Shown here piece by piece: positions 14,801 through 27,691 of a DNA stretch of 64,000 nucleotides; the stretch's first letter is position 1; the number at the start of each line of letters is the position of its first letter. Both the position numbers and the translations under genes were made by a program. This DNA is from Clavelina lepadiformis (taxonomy: Eukaryota > Chordata > Ascidiacea > Aplousobranchia > Clavelinidae): positions 13,144,001 to 13,208,000 of the forward strand of contig NC_135240.1 of the NCBI RefSeq assembly GCF_947623445.1. The letters run 5' to 3'. The notes below the pieces were generated by a model that was given only the letters and a program-made list of their open reading frames with translations, was not told the DNA's origin and searched no databases.

Positions 14801-17800
14801 AGTTACCTGGCTGCTTGTTTGAAATCGACGTTTTCAAATTTCCATATGTAAAACCTACTGATAATTAATTGGGGTTGATTTTCTGCAAGTAGCTGAAGCT
14901 GAAAACAGAGGTTAACCGAAGCTTTAATTTTTGTTGGTTGCAGAAAATATGAGCAAAAGCAGGTGATGTTTCCAAGTGTGCATTACAAGTCTCAAATATT
15001 GTGATGCTTTTAGATCATTTATTATGCTATATCACATAGAAATCCTTACGCAGGAATTTTTTCGTCAACCTGTTTATAATTTCTTGTGTATTCATGATTT
15101 ATTGGCTCTGTCTCTGCGATCTACTGTAATTTTTACACCACGGTCGATATGAGACGCTTAGCCAAACATGGGTATCGCAGCACACAAACTAACAGCAGCG
15201 TGGAGCGGAAAACCAGGAAGTAGTCAATAGTAGGTCTATAGAACTGGAACTGCTACATGGGATGCCTCATTTCCGGTTTATGGATATTCTCAACAGCTAA
15301 CAACGAGAATAAAAGAGTGACGTATCGTTTTGTTATTATTTACGTTAGACTTTTTACTATATGCGTACAGTCTGCATGTGTAGGTGAAAAGATTTGCGTA
15401 CATGGGTACGGACTGTATATGTACATGGGCAAAATGAAAACATTGCCAACCTCATGTTAACATTTTTCTAGTTTATTAACCCGAGGTTATCACCTCTTTG
15501 AATGTGAGAATGGCAAGGTAACAAATAGGACACCAATCTGTGTTTTCCATCATTTAAAATGGTAATGTAAAGCAACATTTTAGGCACCCTTCATATTAGG
15601 AATTGTTATGATATATTGAAAAGCATTTATCTTTACTGATTTGTCTACGTTTCGTGTTGTATGCAATTTTTCATGTAAATAAAATGACTAATCACAAACC
15701 AGTAAAGAGCGGAAAATTAAATCAAACTTCTCTCTATAAACATTCAAAAACTTCTTAAGGAACTAATAAAGGCTATAAAAAAGCATAAGCGTTTTTTGAA
15801 ATTAGCTTCAGGAGTACCCGCAGAATATTCGAAATGGAACGAACTAAATTTTTTTGTGCCAGTAAATGATACAATTGTATTATCAACCTTGTAGCCAGGG
15901 ACGTCGATTTTATTTTGAAAGCTTGGTTTGACATTTACACGTTTGCCTACAGCCCCCAAAATGTACCAACAAAATTTTGGTTTTTTATGGTTGAAAACGC
16001 TTTACAACGTCTCAAAAAGAAATGTGTTCTCATATTTTACGTACAGTAGCTGCAAATTTATAGTTTACATTTTAGAAACGCGGTAGGTATAAACATTTTT
16101 CTAACTCTGTATACCCGTTCGTTATTTGTTTTCCTATATGTGACAGCCGAAAAGTTGTCGCAAGCAAACAAGATAATGCGATGAATGAAAAGAAATAAAG
16201 ACGTATAAAAAGACCTATGGACCCCAAAAAATGGGTTAGTGAGAGGGGTCATTTCCCAATGAGCACCCTATATGCTAGTAGTTTTAATTATTAAGTATTA
16301 TTGTACAATAAAACCTCTTGATTTCATACATTTTTCATTTAGGTTAGCCAGAATAAATAGCAATCAAATGGAACGAGTACGGTAGCGCAATACATTTGTA
16401 ATGGAAGTTATACAAACAAGGTACTGTAGTTACGAATGACGTATTCCGTCAGAGGTGATCAATATGACTCTGAAACCAACATTGTGACAGCCTGAAAGTT
16501 TTCAAATGTAATTGAGGGTATACTTTCAGAAAAGAGAGCTGAAAAATGGTACTGTACGTGTATGCGCTGTGTGGATCCATGATCATTCTTTATAAGGTAA
16601 TAATCTAAACCAGGTATTGTAGGCCTATATTGAAAATTTATTTACCTTAACAGTAACAGTTTTAATCTCAAAATTAATTCGAACTCTCAAAATTATAGGT
16701 TTATTGACAAATTGTAATTTGTAATTGTAAGTAATGCTTTTCATTAAATCGTTTTTGCATTCCTATTTCTTCTAGCACACTGTGGGATTTTTCGCTGCAA
16801 GACAATTTACGTGCTCCATGTCAAATTATAACAGTTAGGTATCTGGGTACTCGCTGCACTGTCAGTAAAATGGAGTCGTTCTTGCTGGACGTTCCTATCT
16901 TCATAATACTTTTAGAGTCTGAGAGTACAGCTTACGCAACGCTTTCGCTGGCTTTTACTATAGAACAAATTTTTTGTTAAAGCTGTACTTTTCATGCGTC
17001 ATACTGACGTTTTTATACAAAATCTCAAAACGGTTGGCATTTGCTAAACCCACAAATGCGTCGTTGGTTTCCAAGACCATCTATTGTTAATAACGATTTA
17101 GAAAAATGTTTACTTTGTTCCCACAATTTCACCTACGTGTGTTAATAAGCTTATGAAAAACACTGCAACAACTGTCATCTCTTAGCCAAACCAAAAGGAA
17201 AGTATTAACCTTTCATCTATTCTAAACCAACAACACGTAAATTAGTCCAAAAAACACTCACATAACCAAAGAAACAAATTTGTTCTATATTGACTGTTTC
17301 TAGCATAAGCCGACTGCATGTTCGATTGATCTGGCTCAACATTTTTCACAGATAACCTTCTTGATTGCGGGTTATAATTCTTATCGAAGCACAACTTTAA
17401 CCTTTAGATACAGCAAACACATTGGGTTTTAAAAGCTGAAGCATAAATATATTAACTTCGGTGTAAATATAAATGTTAGTTACAGGCTACTGTCAATACT
17501 ACACGATGATAGCCTATATCCGGTTTAATTTAATATGTACATCAAATACTCTTCAAACTGCTAACACATAACTTGGCCATAGAATTAGAACTTCAGTTTA
17601 GCTACCATACCTAAGATACCTCGCCTTACAGGTTTACGTTTTAATAGGAAAGGTGTGAAAAAACGCATAACGCTTGAACTCGTAATAATAACATGAATTT
17701 ATTTGAATGCAGAATACACTGTTGGAAGACCAAGTCAAGCTTTCCACAACAGTCTCGACCAATCTTTTGATCACTGAAGCATTGAAAATGACCTTGGTCA

Positions 17801-18669
17801 TTTTTCAATTTTTAGATTTAAGTTTTCCCAGCTTTACTCTGTAACCATAAACATTACACTGCCTTATGATTCTAGCAAAAGCACTCCACCGCAATGTGAA
17901 CCTGTTCTACGTACGCTAAAAGCATTAATCGAAATGTAACATAACAGGAAACTAGTTCTTTATCAATGCTTTCACATATCAGTATGCAGTGTAAATACCA
18001 GATGCATTCGCTATCACATGCAAATAGGTTTATTGCAGGGTTAGTATTGCGATAAATATAATGTATTGAATACAAACCTATACACTGAATACACAAAACA
18101 ACAGAAAAAGCTATGTGGTACATTTATCTGTATGTCAAATGACTGATAACAACGTTGAAGTGTCAATTAGTTAATACAATGCAACTTCTTCTAGCATTTT
18201 ATTTTTATTTAGCATTTTAATCTTCAGCGTTTTACGGGGCCTAAATACGACCAAAGTACTAGTAATTTTATACAAATTTTATTTCCATGGTAATTGTTTG
18301 CAGCTTATTTGCACTTAAGATTCGTAAAAAATTTCCGCATACTATTTGCTGTCAACTAATATTATGATAAGATGTATAAGGTTACACAACAAAATCAATT
18401 ATAACACGATAAGAACAGGAGGCGCATAGGTTAAGTCATACACTAACTCTAACCGTGCTTAAATACTAAAAATGCAAAACAAAATTTCATATTTTACGTG
18501 ACCACAACCTAAAACCAACAAAATGGTTTATGTGAGTAGTATTTGGTGAATAGCTAGTTGGTCTATCGATTGAGCGTTCTTCACAAGTAGGCAGTCTAGA
18601 CTTACAAGGCAGCCTTAGAAAACGCAATGGTTAGTTTGGGAGGTCGACGTTAAATGGTGACTGAGACCT
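11859..18669. other. Intergenic region, no gene seen
   Basis: This 6.8-kb stretch separates the 5' end of the transporter from the 3' end of parvin. It should contain the transporter promoter near 11.9 kb, but I see no convincing TATA or initiator. Only short frames without domain signatures occur. Two possible AATAAA signals on the minus strand near 18.20 and 18.28 kb could serve parvin. Confidence 0.6.
12586..12722. repeat. Pyrimidine-rich low-complexity tract
   Basis: About 135 bp composed almost entirely of C and T on the plus strand, with repeated CTCTCC and CTCTTT runs. It sits about 0.7 kb upstream of the transporter start codon. Such tracts are common in introns and promoters, and no function is implied. 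Confidence 0.6.
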
Positions 18670-21600
18670 TTACACCCGCTTGTACTTCGTAAAAAGGTTA
18701 TACAGGACTCTCAAGGTTGACTTCAGCTCACAATTAGCCACATCTAAAAATGTACAAAAATTCCAAAAAAATTAAAAGCATACTTAAGGTAAGCAACTTG
18801 CTGCTTGCAGTTAACACTTTTATTCGCTTTCTGTGTGGTTTGCTTTATTTCTCTGTCATACCAAACTTCAAATTATAGCCAACTTGCAAGTTCTAAAGCC
18901 TATCAAAAATGAATGTATAGCAGTCGGCACAATGTTCATAATTGTGCCCGTTGGAATCGAAACAAACATTTTTTTAAAAAAGTATATGCACCAGCTTACA
19001 TTCTCACCTTCAGGCCTCGCTTTTGGCTTGGGTAAGCCAGCATCCTGCATTAGTTCAAATGCAAACTGTATATTGTGGACTTTGTCCTCAAAAGTCTCTG
19101 GGGTAAGACTGAAACTGTACAATGGAACAAAATAGCCTTCTAACAAGCCCATTAATAGGACAAGATACACTCCATCAGCAAACTAGAAAAACATAATAAA
19201 ATCATTGAGGAAGGTTTAATTAAATAGGTCCAATATATATCAGTAAACAGCACAATGCTCAATTTCTCAAACTATAACAACACTTCATTAGAAATGAATA
19301 TAAGTTGTATTTAAAAAAAACATCGCTAGATATGAAGCAATACAAGTTATTTAACATAACAGATAACAAAAACAAAAGGACACACGGACCTGGGTATCTA
19401 GATCGGTCACTGTTAAATTAACTTTTTCCAGGTGGCGATTGGCAAACTCTATTAATGATCTTTTCACAATACTCAATTTATCAGGAGCATGATCAAATAA
19501 CGTGTCAAAGGCATCTCGCTCTGCAAAAGAAAATTAATTTTAAAACCGGCACATATGAACATATAAATCATTCCAACACAGTCCATAGCAAGAGCCATTC
19601 ATCATTAATTAATACATGAAGTATCACTGCCTAGTGCATACCAAATCTTCCTCCTGTCATCTCCCTGCAAAAATGAAACTGATGAGACTTAGCTTCCAAA
19701 AACGTTAAACATAGTTGTGGTAATGGTTCAATGCTTTCAAACACACTTACTCTAGGGTGGTCGTAATTTCTTCACCGACAATTTTGTGATCCAACTTTCC
19801 ATCTCTTTTTGTGATGACAATAACCTAAATAAAAGAAAAACGACAGCTGAAAAAAGTTTTAAGGAACAAAACTGTATACAACTATCCTGTGTTTTGAGAC
19901 AAAAAGGTACATCAATCAACCTTTAAGGAAACTCTTTCTGGCAAACGTATGGGAGCTCGGTAATGGGTTGCCATGGCAACAAGGAGATGCAATATCGCAG
20001 TAAGGTTTTTGGTGTGGATACCTATGAAATATATGCATAGATAAATTACGAAAATTTTGCTAAATATCGGTAAACGTCATTAACCCAATTGACTTAACCT
20101 AGCACTTTTAGCATAATCTTAACAAGCTTACTGTCAACACTCCATTTTGATTCATCCCATCTTGGAAGCTGTAACTGTTCACTGACTTTGTTCAGAACTG
20201 CCCTGAGTTTGTCTTTTTGACCCTGAGCAGTTTGAGTTACTTCTGGAACCTGGGCGAAAACAGTAAAATAGTAGCAGAAAGCCACCAACTTTGTACTTTG
20301 TTACATGAGATTGACTTTGATACTCAAATTTTGGTTCCGTTAAAAAAATGTTTTTCGGTTGCTACGATCCATGCAAAAAAACTTAGTGAATTAAACTTTT
20401 TTACCATATTCAGCAAAGTTAGAAAACAATTGTTCGAATGAAAGCGATTTGCCAGGAAATGTATATGGCTCAAACTAGCACTTAAACTGTCCAGGCAGTT
20501 TCATTTGATGTTTCAAAAAAGGACTGATTTCATAGTCACCTGAAGCTTGACATCACCGAGCTTTTCTAACAACTTCTGCAATACTTGACCATCAAAGAGA
20601 TCTTCCTGTATGTCTTTCACTATAATACGTTGTTCCACCAAAACATTATTTATCCAATCCATTAAAACCTAAAAGATGGAAAACAGATTAGCATTCAATT
20701 TCTACTTCATAAGTATTAACCAAGGTTAACAGAACAGATTTTTTTTTAAATACACAACAGATTAGATTGGGTATTTCCATTTAATGTCATCTCAATCTCA
20801 AAAGGCGCTTATTTCTTGGTTACCACAGTGCATTGTTATGGTTTGTAACAAAAATGTTGACCCAAAGGAGGAGTTAGGACCATCTATTGAAATGATTTTA
20901 GCCAAATTGCACTGTCTGTGCTTAATTAAGGGTTATTTTGTTGTTACTCCTTTATTCTGGCATTAGTCTTTTAATACAGCACTTTTAGAAACAATTCAAT
21001 TTACAGTCACAGTGATACAATAACTAATGGCATTTCATGACATTTTTTCTCAGATAAACAATCACATTCTACTCCATATTCCGGCAAAAAGACCTTTTTT
21101 TGCTCTTGGTGGACTCATTGCTTATTTAAAAAATTCAATCTTTGAAAAATGATTAATGCTGTAATCAATTTTACATGTAATGCATTTAACTAACATTTGC
21201 ATATCACTAAAATACTACTAACAACTGCGTATCATACTTGCAACTATTAGTGATGGTTTAATCAGAAGTGGTAATGAAGTAGGTTGTGAAGACTTTTTAT
21301 GTTTCAAGTTTATATCGTGGTTGAGAAAGAACAGCATGGGTTAACTATTAACCCTTTGTACTTAATGGACTTTCTGGTTATGCGGTAACGTATGCATTAA
21401 ATGGCAGTGTCGTTGGCTAAGAAATGTTTTCTGTTTTCATCATTTTCAGTTTTCACATTTTACAGAAATCGATGAAAAAACAAAAAAAAATGAAAGAAGC
21501 AAATTCGATTAACGGTACAAAGGAGCAATCTGCAAGTTACATAAAATCACCTGTGCAACCTGTAGAAAGGTGCGCTTAAGCACTAACAAGCATTTCTGTT

Positions 21601-24600
21601 CTTCTGATAATGATAGATGTAGGGGAGACCAGGGAAAATTGGAATACAAAAATGGAATCCAGTTATTTTCTAGACCAGGGTTTACCCCTGGGGGGACACG
21701 AGCAGATGTCTCACCAGTGAACTATAGTGTAGTAGAAGGGGAAGACGAGGCAAGAACACAAATTTCTCACGTTTTTGTGCTTTTTATGCAAAATTAGCGG
21801 TGCGAAGACTAACTGCACACACAGTAGTGAAGTAAAAAGTTTTTTGCAATCAAAAATCTGCATTTTTTATTGATGAGCAGGGGGCATGGATTTTGGGGGT
21901 CACGAACCATAAAAGGTTGAAAGTCATTGTTGTACACTTTGCATTAAAGCATGGTGACTTATAGGATTGTTTCTTGATCATCAAAAAAACAAAATTGATA
22001 CTAGCTTCCAGAAAAACAAAGACCGTTTGAGAGATAACACTTCGAACAGGTCATTTATTACCACAAGGATAATCAAAGATACAAAATTGGTGGTATAAGG
22101 CGTTTGCAAATCGTAGACTACAGATTACTAGTACCAGACGTTTTTTACACTAAGGAGCAAGTTAGCATTTTTAATAGTTACTGCAGTTTGAAATAAACCA
22201 CTTTTTTTTAAATAATATAACCAATTGCTTGAAACATGATATGGTAGGTTGGGTCTTTTCACCAAGACTTTAAATCCTAAAAAATTAAGTTTGCCCTAGA
22301 AAAGGTTAAGAACTATTAAATATACATATAGATATTTACAAATTTTCCAGAAATTTAGTACTAACTCTTTGGAGCTCTTTAACTTTTGGATCTTCTAGCG
22401 AAATTTTATCTATCATCGACCTTTCTTCGTTTTCTTCCAAATGGAAACTACTGGGATCATAATCGACTGGAGCACTGGAACCACCATCAATGGCATCTCT
22501 CCCTTCTTGCTCCAAATCACTCACTAAAACCATGTGCAAAGTTGTAATAAGGATACACATTAAAGGTGAAATAACATTTTCAAATAAAGATAATTTGATT
22601 AAAGTTAATCTATAGTTATAACTTAAATAATGGTGTTTAAAATGAAACAAGATTCTTTCATACGGTACAAAAATCCAAGTTTAACAAAGTTGTACAAGAT
22701 TAAAACGACTAATCCTATCAATGAAAACCCGAGGAAAACAATATCTTTTTTAAATACAGTAATAATAATAAAAATTGCAGGATAAAACCTTGCAAGCTGC
22801 AACACACAATTTTTGTGGCTGGAAAAACTAAAAAAAAGTGAAAGATAAATGCCAATAAAAAATATTTTCAACCTGCTGCTATAGCAGATATCTAGCAAAT
22901 CGGAAATTTGCTTATGAAGTCACCAAAACTCTTTTAAATATAGCTTGTTGAAATAACGTTTGAACGTACCTAGCTTAATTTTGTGAAAATGTGTACATAT
23001 GCTACATTATACCATGAAATATATCTACACATACTTATCCCATAGCATATATTTAAGGATTGAGTCATAATAACGTATATACTGTATAAATACCACATAG
23101 GCACATACACTTTACACAACTTACAAATTCCTATCAAAAGACATTCAACAAGTTGGAAATGTTGCCACGTATTGACGAGAAATTGTGCAAGCAAAGGCAC
23201 AAATTTTGGCCTGACAATGTGCACCAAGTTTTTTAATTATTTATAATTAAATGGCACTCAAGCAACCAGCGTTTAATAGTTTGTACGATATATTATAAAT
23301 CGGTGTTAATATGGAAAAAGCTAGGTCTACATGTTGATGAGTCGCATACATGCATGTGCAACACTTTCCATAATGAGAGAGGAATAAAACACATACAATA
23401 TTTTTAAAGAAACTACACATTAGTTTCATCCTGTTGTTGCTTGCCGACACAAATCATGTGAAGTTTATGATAGCTGGACACCTTTGTGAGCAATTAACAA
23501 AGTTAAAAAATTTCTGGATATATCTGAGGAACACCACATTAATTTATTGAAAGTGATAAGTTGTGGAAAAAGATAGAAGCAGAGGAGGGTATGAGCTCTC
23601 AAGTTTCAGCATGCTCCGTTTTTAGGAGAAATTTTGAGAATGGCACTTTTTTCAAATTAGGAGTGGAACCACGTGTGAACTCTTTTCAAAGGATTATCCG
23701 CTCATTGCTTTCTCTTTTTTTTCAAACAATGAGCACTTCGAATGCACAAAATAGATAAAAGCGTTTGGATAAAAAGAATCTTGAGTTTTATGACTTCTTT
23801 GAAACTAATTTTTTTGTGACAACAATCATTAGACATTTTACTAGAGCTGGTAATTTTCTTCGCGCTGCCATTACTTTTATTACTTTCAGAAGTGATTTAA
23901 GTCTTGGAAGTGAATAATTTTAAATTAAGGAATGTGCAAGTATTTAAAATTCCAGAAGGTTGTTAATATTCACTCCTCTATTGATCATTCGTTGCAGATG
24001 TAACCAAAATAAACTCTTCGATATTGGTTCCCTTGAAACTTCATAACATTTACTAGGTTGCCAGCTAGACGTAAGTTCTATTAGGCAAATTTGCAACATA
24101 TGAACGCGATTGGTTTGGAATGCACCATCGTAAAAATATTTTTGCATTTTTGAAAAAGAGTGAGAGGGAGCGTTAAAACGAGCAAGCTCGTTTTTCATAG
24201 AAGAGCGAAAGCACAAGAAACATATTTCTCACCGAGGAGTGTAAGCAATGCTTATTTTATGAGCTATAACTTAAAATAATACAAAAAACAAATAAAAAAT
24301 GTGCCTCGGTCGAAACTTGCACAAAAGATAAGCTCAATATGCACGTTCAAGGGGTAAGGAGCTTGATTGGAAAGCATGGCAGTTTTTGAAGAGAAATCAT
24401 ACATGCAAAGACCCTGTTGGAAATTTGGTATGATGAGCCGAAGCTGCTCCTATCTTCTAGCACTGATTTGCACTATTTTCTGACGTTGATATGACGCAAA
24501 TTATGTTTATTGGCACATTTAGCCAGCGCACTAAAGGCAAACTTTCTTGTTAGGTGTATATGAGGTGTTAGGTATATGTAATAAGCCTTAGTTCTTATTT

Positions 24601-25130
24601 TATTTATTATAAATTGGCGTGCAAACAAGAAATAAAAAAACAGCTGCTACACTTTCCACTATGAGTGAGGGGTCGCAGAGTTTAATTCGTGTAAAGATGT
24701 TTCTCAGTCCGATAATAAGGATTGTGATATCATACCGGCATACCATAACAAAAAAATTTAGAAAACAATCAAGTACAGTACTGAAGTAATTTGAAAGTTT
24801 TAATTACATTCAAGAACCTTTTTGGCTGGTATGGTATGACTATAATTTAAAAGGACGTGATTATGACGTAATTTAAAAACATACGAAAGTGTAATAACTT
24901 TATAATAATACCTCAAAAACCTTAATAATAATCTTATAAAACAGCCTCTTAGAATAGCTTGGTTACGAAAATGCATTGGCTATATCCTAGGTTATGTAAG
25001 CCTAGGCATACACGGCTTATGCTCGGTAGCATACAGTACCTTCTTTAAGCTTTTTCTTTCTGCCAAGGGTTAATGAGAAAAAACCCTCTTTGTTATCAGT
25101 GGCTTTTGGTGATCGTGGATATCCAGCCAT
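18670..25130 (-). CDS. PARVA: Parvin (actopaxin/affixin), two-CH-domain focal-adhesion adaptor
   Basis: Links integrin-linked kinase and paxillin to actin at adhesion sites (family knowledge). Ten exons close in frame to 357 residues, against 372 in human alpha-parvin: 25040-25130, 22366-22523, 20540-20668, 20132-20249, 19921-20021, 19751-19824, 19642-19664, 19390-19520, 19008-19182 and 18670-18743. The N-tail has a basic GRKKKLKE stretch, as in other parvins. CH1 is recognisable from VLMDWINNVLVEQRIIVKD to HYRAPIRLPE, and CH2 from ERDAFDTLFDHAPDKLSIVK through YLVLLMGLLEGYFVPLYSF to LRVLYNLFTKYKRV-stop. Exon 7 is a 23-nt microexon (19642-19664) encoding EMTGGRF between the two CH domains, and it is needed to keep phase. 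Only one parvin is expected in an invertebrate, so the symbol marks family rather than subtype. The start is the only Met upstream of the conserved basic tail. Confidence 0.95.
21676..21929. mobile_element. Degenerate hAT-type MITE in parvin intron 2
   Basis: The left end begins CAGGGTTTACCCCTGG. The right end reads, inverted, CAATGACTTTCAACC and then TGGTTCGTGACCCCC. These resemble the CAG-start GGTTC/GACCCC ends of many hAT MITEs. Candidate 8-bp target duplications, TTCTAGAC and TTGTACAC, match at 6 of 8 positions, as expected for an old insertion. The interior includes a short accidental open frame. Confidence 0.5.
22524..25039. other. Parvin intron 1, no exon seen
   Basis: A 2.5-kb intron. 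It contains a 90-codon minus-strand frame (23944-24216) and a 65-codon plus-strand frame (23561-23758). Neither shows a recognisable domain. Their location and the lack of splice context make decayed mobile-element sequence more likely than a nested gene, but I cannot name a family. Confidence 0.45.
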
Positions 25131-25503
25131 AGTCAACGTTTAACTTAAAAGTTGGTCATACAACGCAATAACTTCAGTTGTTAACTACTTTTCAACCCGG
25201 GGATGGAACTTAATTCCTCACCTAATATAGATCTACAGTAGGCCCAAAAGTGGATGCAAACTTTTAGTTTGGTGATTCCCCTTTTAAAGTCTTGTGACGT
25301 TTTGATGAGAACTTAATTAGAACATCATATCATAGATTAAGCTTAAAGTAATAATCAAAGCTTCTATATATACAAACTTGGACAATAACAGCATAGCGGA
25401 TAACCAGTCAGATCCGCCTGACCCGTCACGCTTCAGTTACTGTATAAAAAATGACGTCTCTCGGCACCTGGACTTGATGATCACGTTGTCGAAACGTCAT
25501 CAA

Positions 25504-25706
25504 ACCGTGAAGTTTGAATACGTTTACGGCTATTTTTCGATACTAACGAATCTTATCTCAAGACGTGATTATTACTGATTAGTTATTGTCCTGGGAATGA
25601 TTTGCATATGGTCAGAAAAACACATATTAATTTTCCTGTTGTTTTGTTTGTTCGACCGTCGGATCTAAAAGCTCGACATATAAACGTGGTCAATGCGATT
25701 ACTATA
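25504..25706 (+). repeat. Interspersed repeat, copy 1
   Basis: About 200 bp upstream of parvin recurs in inverted orientation at 36515-36716. Shared landmarks include CCGTGAAGTTT, ACGGCTATTT, TCATCTCAAGACG (TTATCTCAAGACG here), TTGCATATGGTCAGA and CATATTAATTT. Divergence is spread evenly along the copy, as expected for an old dispersed element. No terminal repeats or coding capacity are visible. Confidence 0.65.
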
Positions 25707-26589
25707 TCTTGAATTGACTGTTTAAAATTTCCATCTAAATACGGGCATCGTAACGTAATTAAAGCAATCATTGTAACGGCTACATCGCACTTGAAGGCCA
25801 AAGAAATAAACACAAAAATATCTCCGGTATTTTGTTTTTTGAAAAATAAGCAAATTTTATCCATTCTACGTCATTTTAGACTATGTAACTTCAAAATTTT
25901 CGGCGGAGCATTCCCCCGGACGCCCTTTGGGTAGATTGTTTTACGTTTCTCGCACTTTGAGTTTACTGCAATAATTTCCACTCGGCAGTCATAGACAATG
26001 AAACTTTTTTCAGTAGAAAAGTATTGAATCTAAATTACTCTGAATTAGACCATTTGACTTTTCGATAATATCATACAGGCTATTTCTTTGAAGCCAAGTT
26101 GGTCACCCTAAATTAAATGTTAAATAAATGACTGTAGACAGCGACGTTATATAAATTGGAGAAAGGGAGCATGGATACCGATCATATATGAAAAGTGACA
26201 TAAGTGAGTCATGCTCAAAAAAGGGTTGGGAACCAAGTTTGAGTGCAGGCATGTGTAGAGAGTTTTAATAATTACAGTGCAAGTTATTGGTACTGCACTT
26301 TTCATTGCATAAAAATGTGAAAGTTGGCAATTGGCAGCTCTATAAGACATTTGTAGGACTACCATAACTTTGGGGCCACTCAAACTTATATAGCAAAATA
26401 AATGAATAAATTGTCATACTTCAGTCACGCGATACCTCGTCTGGAGCTCCCAAAACCAAGGCAAGGCACAGCATGTCCCTCCAATATTTGTCACTATAAA
26501 TAAGTTTGGAAGTCGGAACATATTGTAAATTACGACTTAGGCTATCTCATTTAATTAAAATGCTTTACCTAAAATAAGTCAGCATATTA

Positions 26590-27670
26590 GTTGCACTTGC
26601 GAGTCTTTTGATGAGAGTAGGACAACCTTCTTGGGAACTGAAGTAACTTTTCAATCCCTCATACATTTCAAGTATTATTTGCAAAGCTGGTAGCAAAGAG
26701 AGAAATCTGGTAGGCCTATTTCCTTGTTGCAAGATTCGCTGATATTCAATTTCAACAAACTCACAAAACTTTTTGAGCTCAGTAACTCAAACGGTGTAGG
26801 CTTATACATGTGGAAAAATTTGTAGATTTTCACAACAAGACATTCGACGCATACGGGGAGAGTATCCACAGCATGTTGGAGGCAGTTGTGAACAATATAA
26901 GCTGCACATCATATCCCTGTCAGATCTCTTTCAATCTTTTCTTTCACTTTGAAGAAAACATTATTTTGCCCTCTTCTTTCACACCTCCGAAATTAGTGTT
27001 GCAGTTGTCAGAGCAAAACCCAACAACTTTTTCTTTAAGCGCATTTTGCTGAAGAACAGAAACCAGGTATTCGCTAAGTATTTCTGCAGTTTCACCTGCA
27101 AGTGATTTAATTTTTTAAAAGCTTTACTTTCACACCAACATCAGGTACAAAGTAGCGAACCACAACAGGAACAAGTTTAACCTCTTTCCTGTTCGAAGCA
27201 TCAATAGTTACGGTGACAAAGTTCGCTACGCCCAATTCTTGTCGTAAATCAGCATGTACCATCGGGGCAATGCATTTTACAATCACTGCTTCACATTTCG
27301 TCCTTGCTAGAGCAAATTTAGGTTCAAAAAATTTTGAAACTAGCTTTGAGGTACAATCGGAACTCTTAAAGCTCTGTCCGTGAATAGCTGTGTGATATGC
27401 AAACGTAGCTTTCTTTGCTGCTAAGTTTATAGATTGATCAGAATGAGCCGGTTTAAAAAAATTTGTCACGCGAAACGACGACGCTACTGCCTCAATAGAA
27501 TATTTGTGTTTTTTGGTTTCCAAGTGTTTGTCAATATCTGATCGTCCGCTGTGACTAATTGAAAAAATAGACCTACAATAATTGCAAAGCACTATACCAT
27601 CAACGCTTTCTTTCAAATATGGGTATTTTCTTTTTATTTCATTTGTAAATGTACATTTTCTTTTGGGCAT
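26590..27670 (-). pseudogene. Decayed BED-finger hAT-like transposase/ZBED-type gene
   Basis: The 5' part stays open for about 190 codons. It starts MPKRKCTF and contains a BED-type zinc finger with CNYC (C-x2-C) and a later H-x-T-x2-KH. TFAYHTAIHGQSFKSSDCTS and FVTVTIDASNRKEVKLVPVV follow; both are typical of a widespread hAT-derived family in animals. Past 27107 the same homology continues on the same strand but crosses stop codons and frame changes. It is recognisable as FCSDNCNTNFGG near 27.0 kb, VECLVVKIYKFFHMY near 26.82 kb and LKSYFSSQEGCPT near 26.63 kb. The C-terminal dimerisation domain is not found. The copy is therefore broken and 3'-truncated. Terminal repeats were not identified. 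Confidence 0.82.
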
Positions 27671-27691
27671 TGTAACTTTTAAATTTAGCAC

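Noticed and set aside
18833..19135. A 100-codon plus-strand frame
   Set aside because: It is antisense to parvin exon 9 and its flanking intron; the parvin reading has strong homology.
23561..24216. Frames in parvin intron 1 as a nested gene
   Set aside because: Opposite strands, no domain, no splice partners; most likely chance or decayed repeat sequence.
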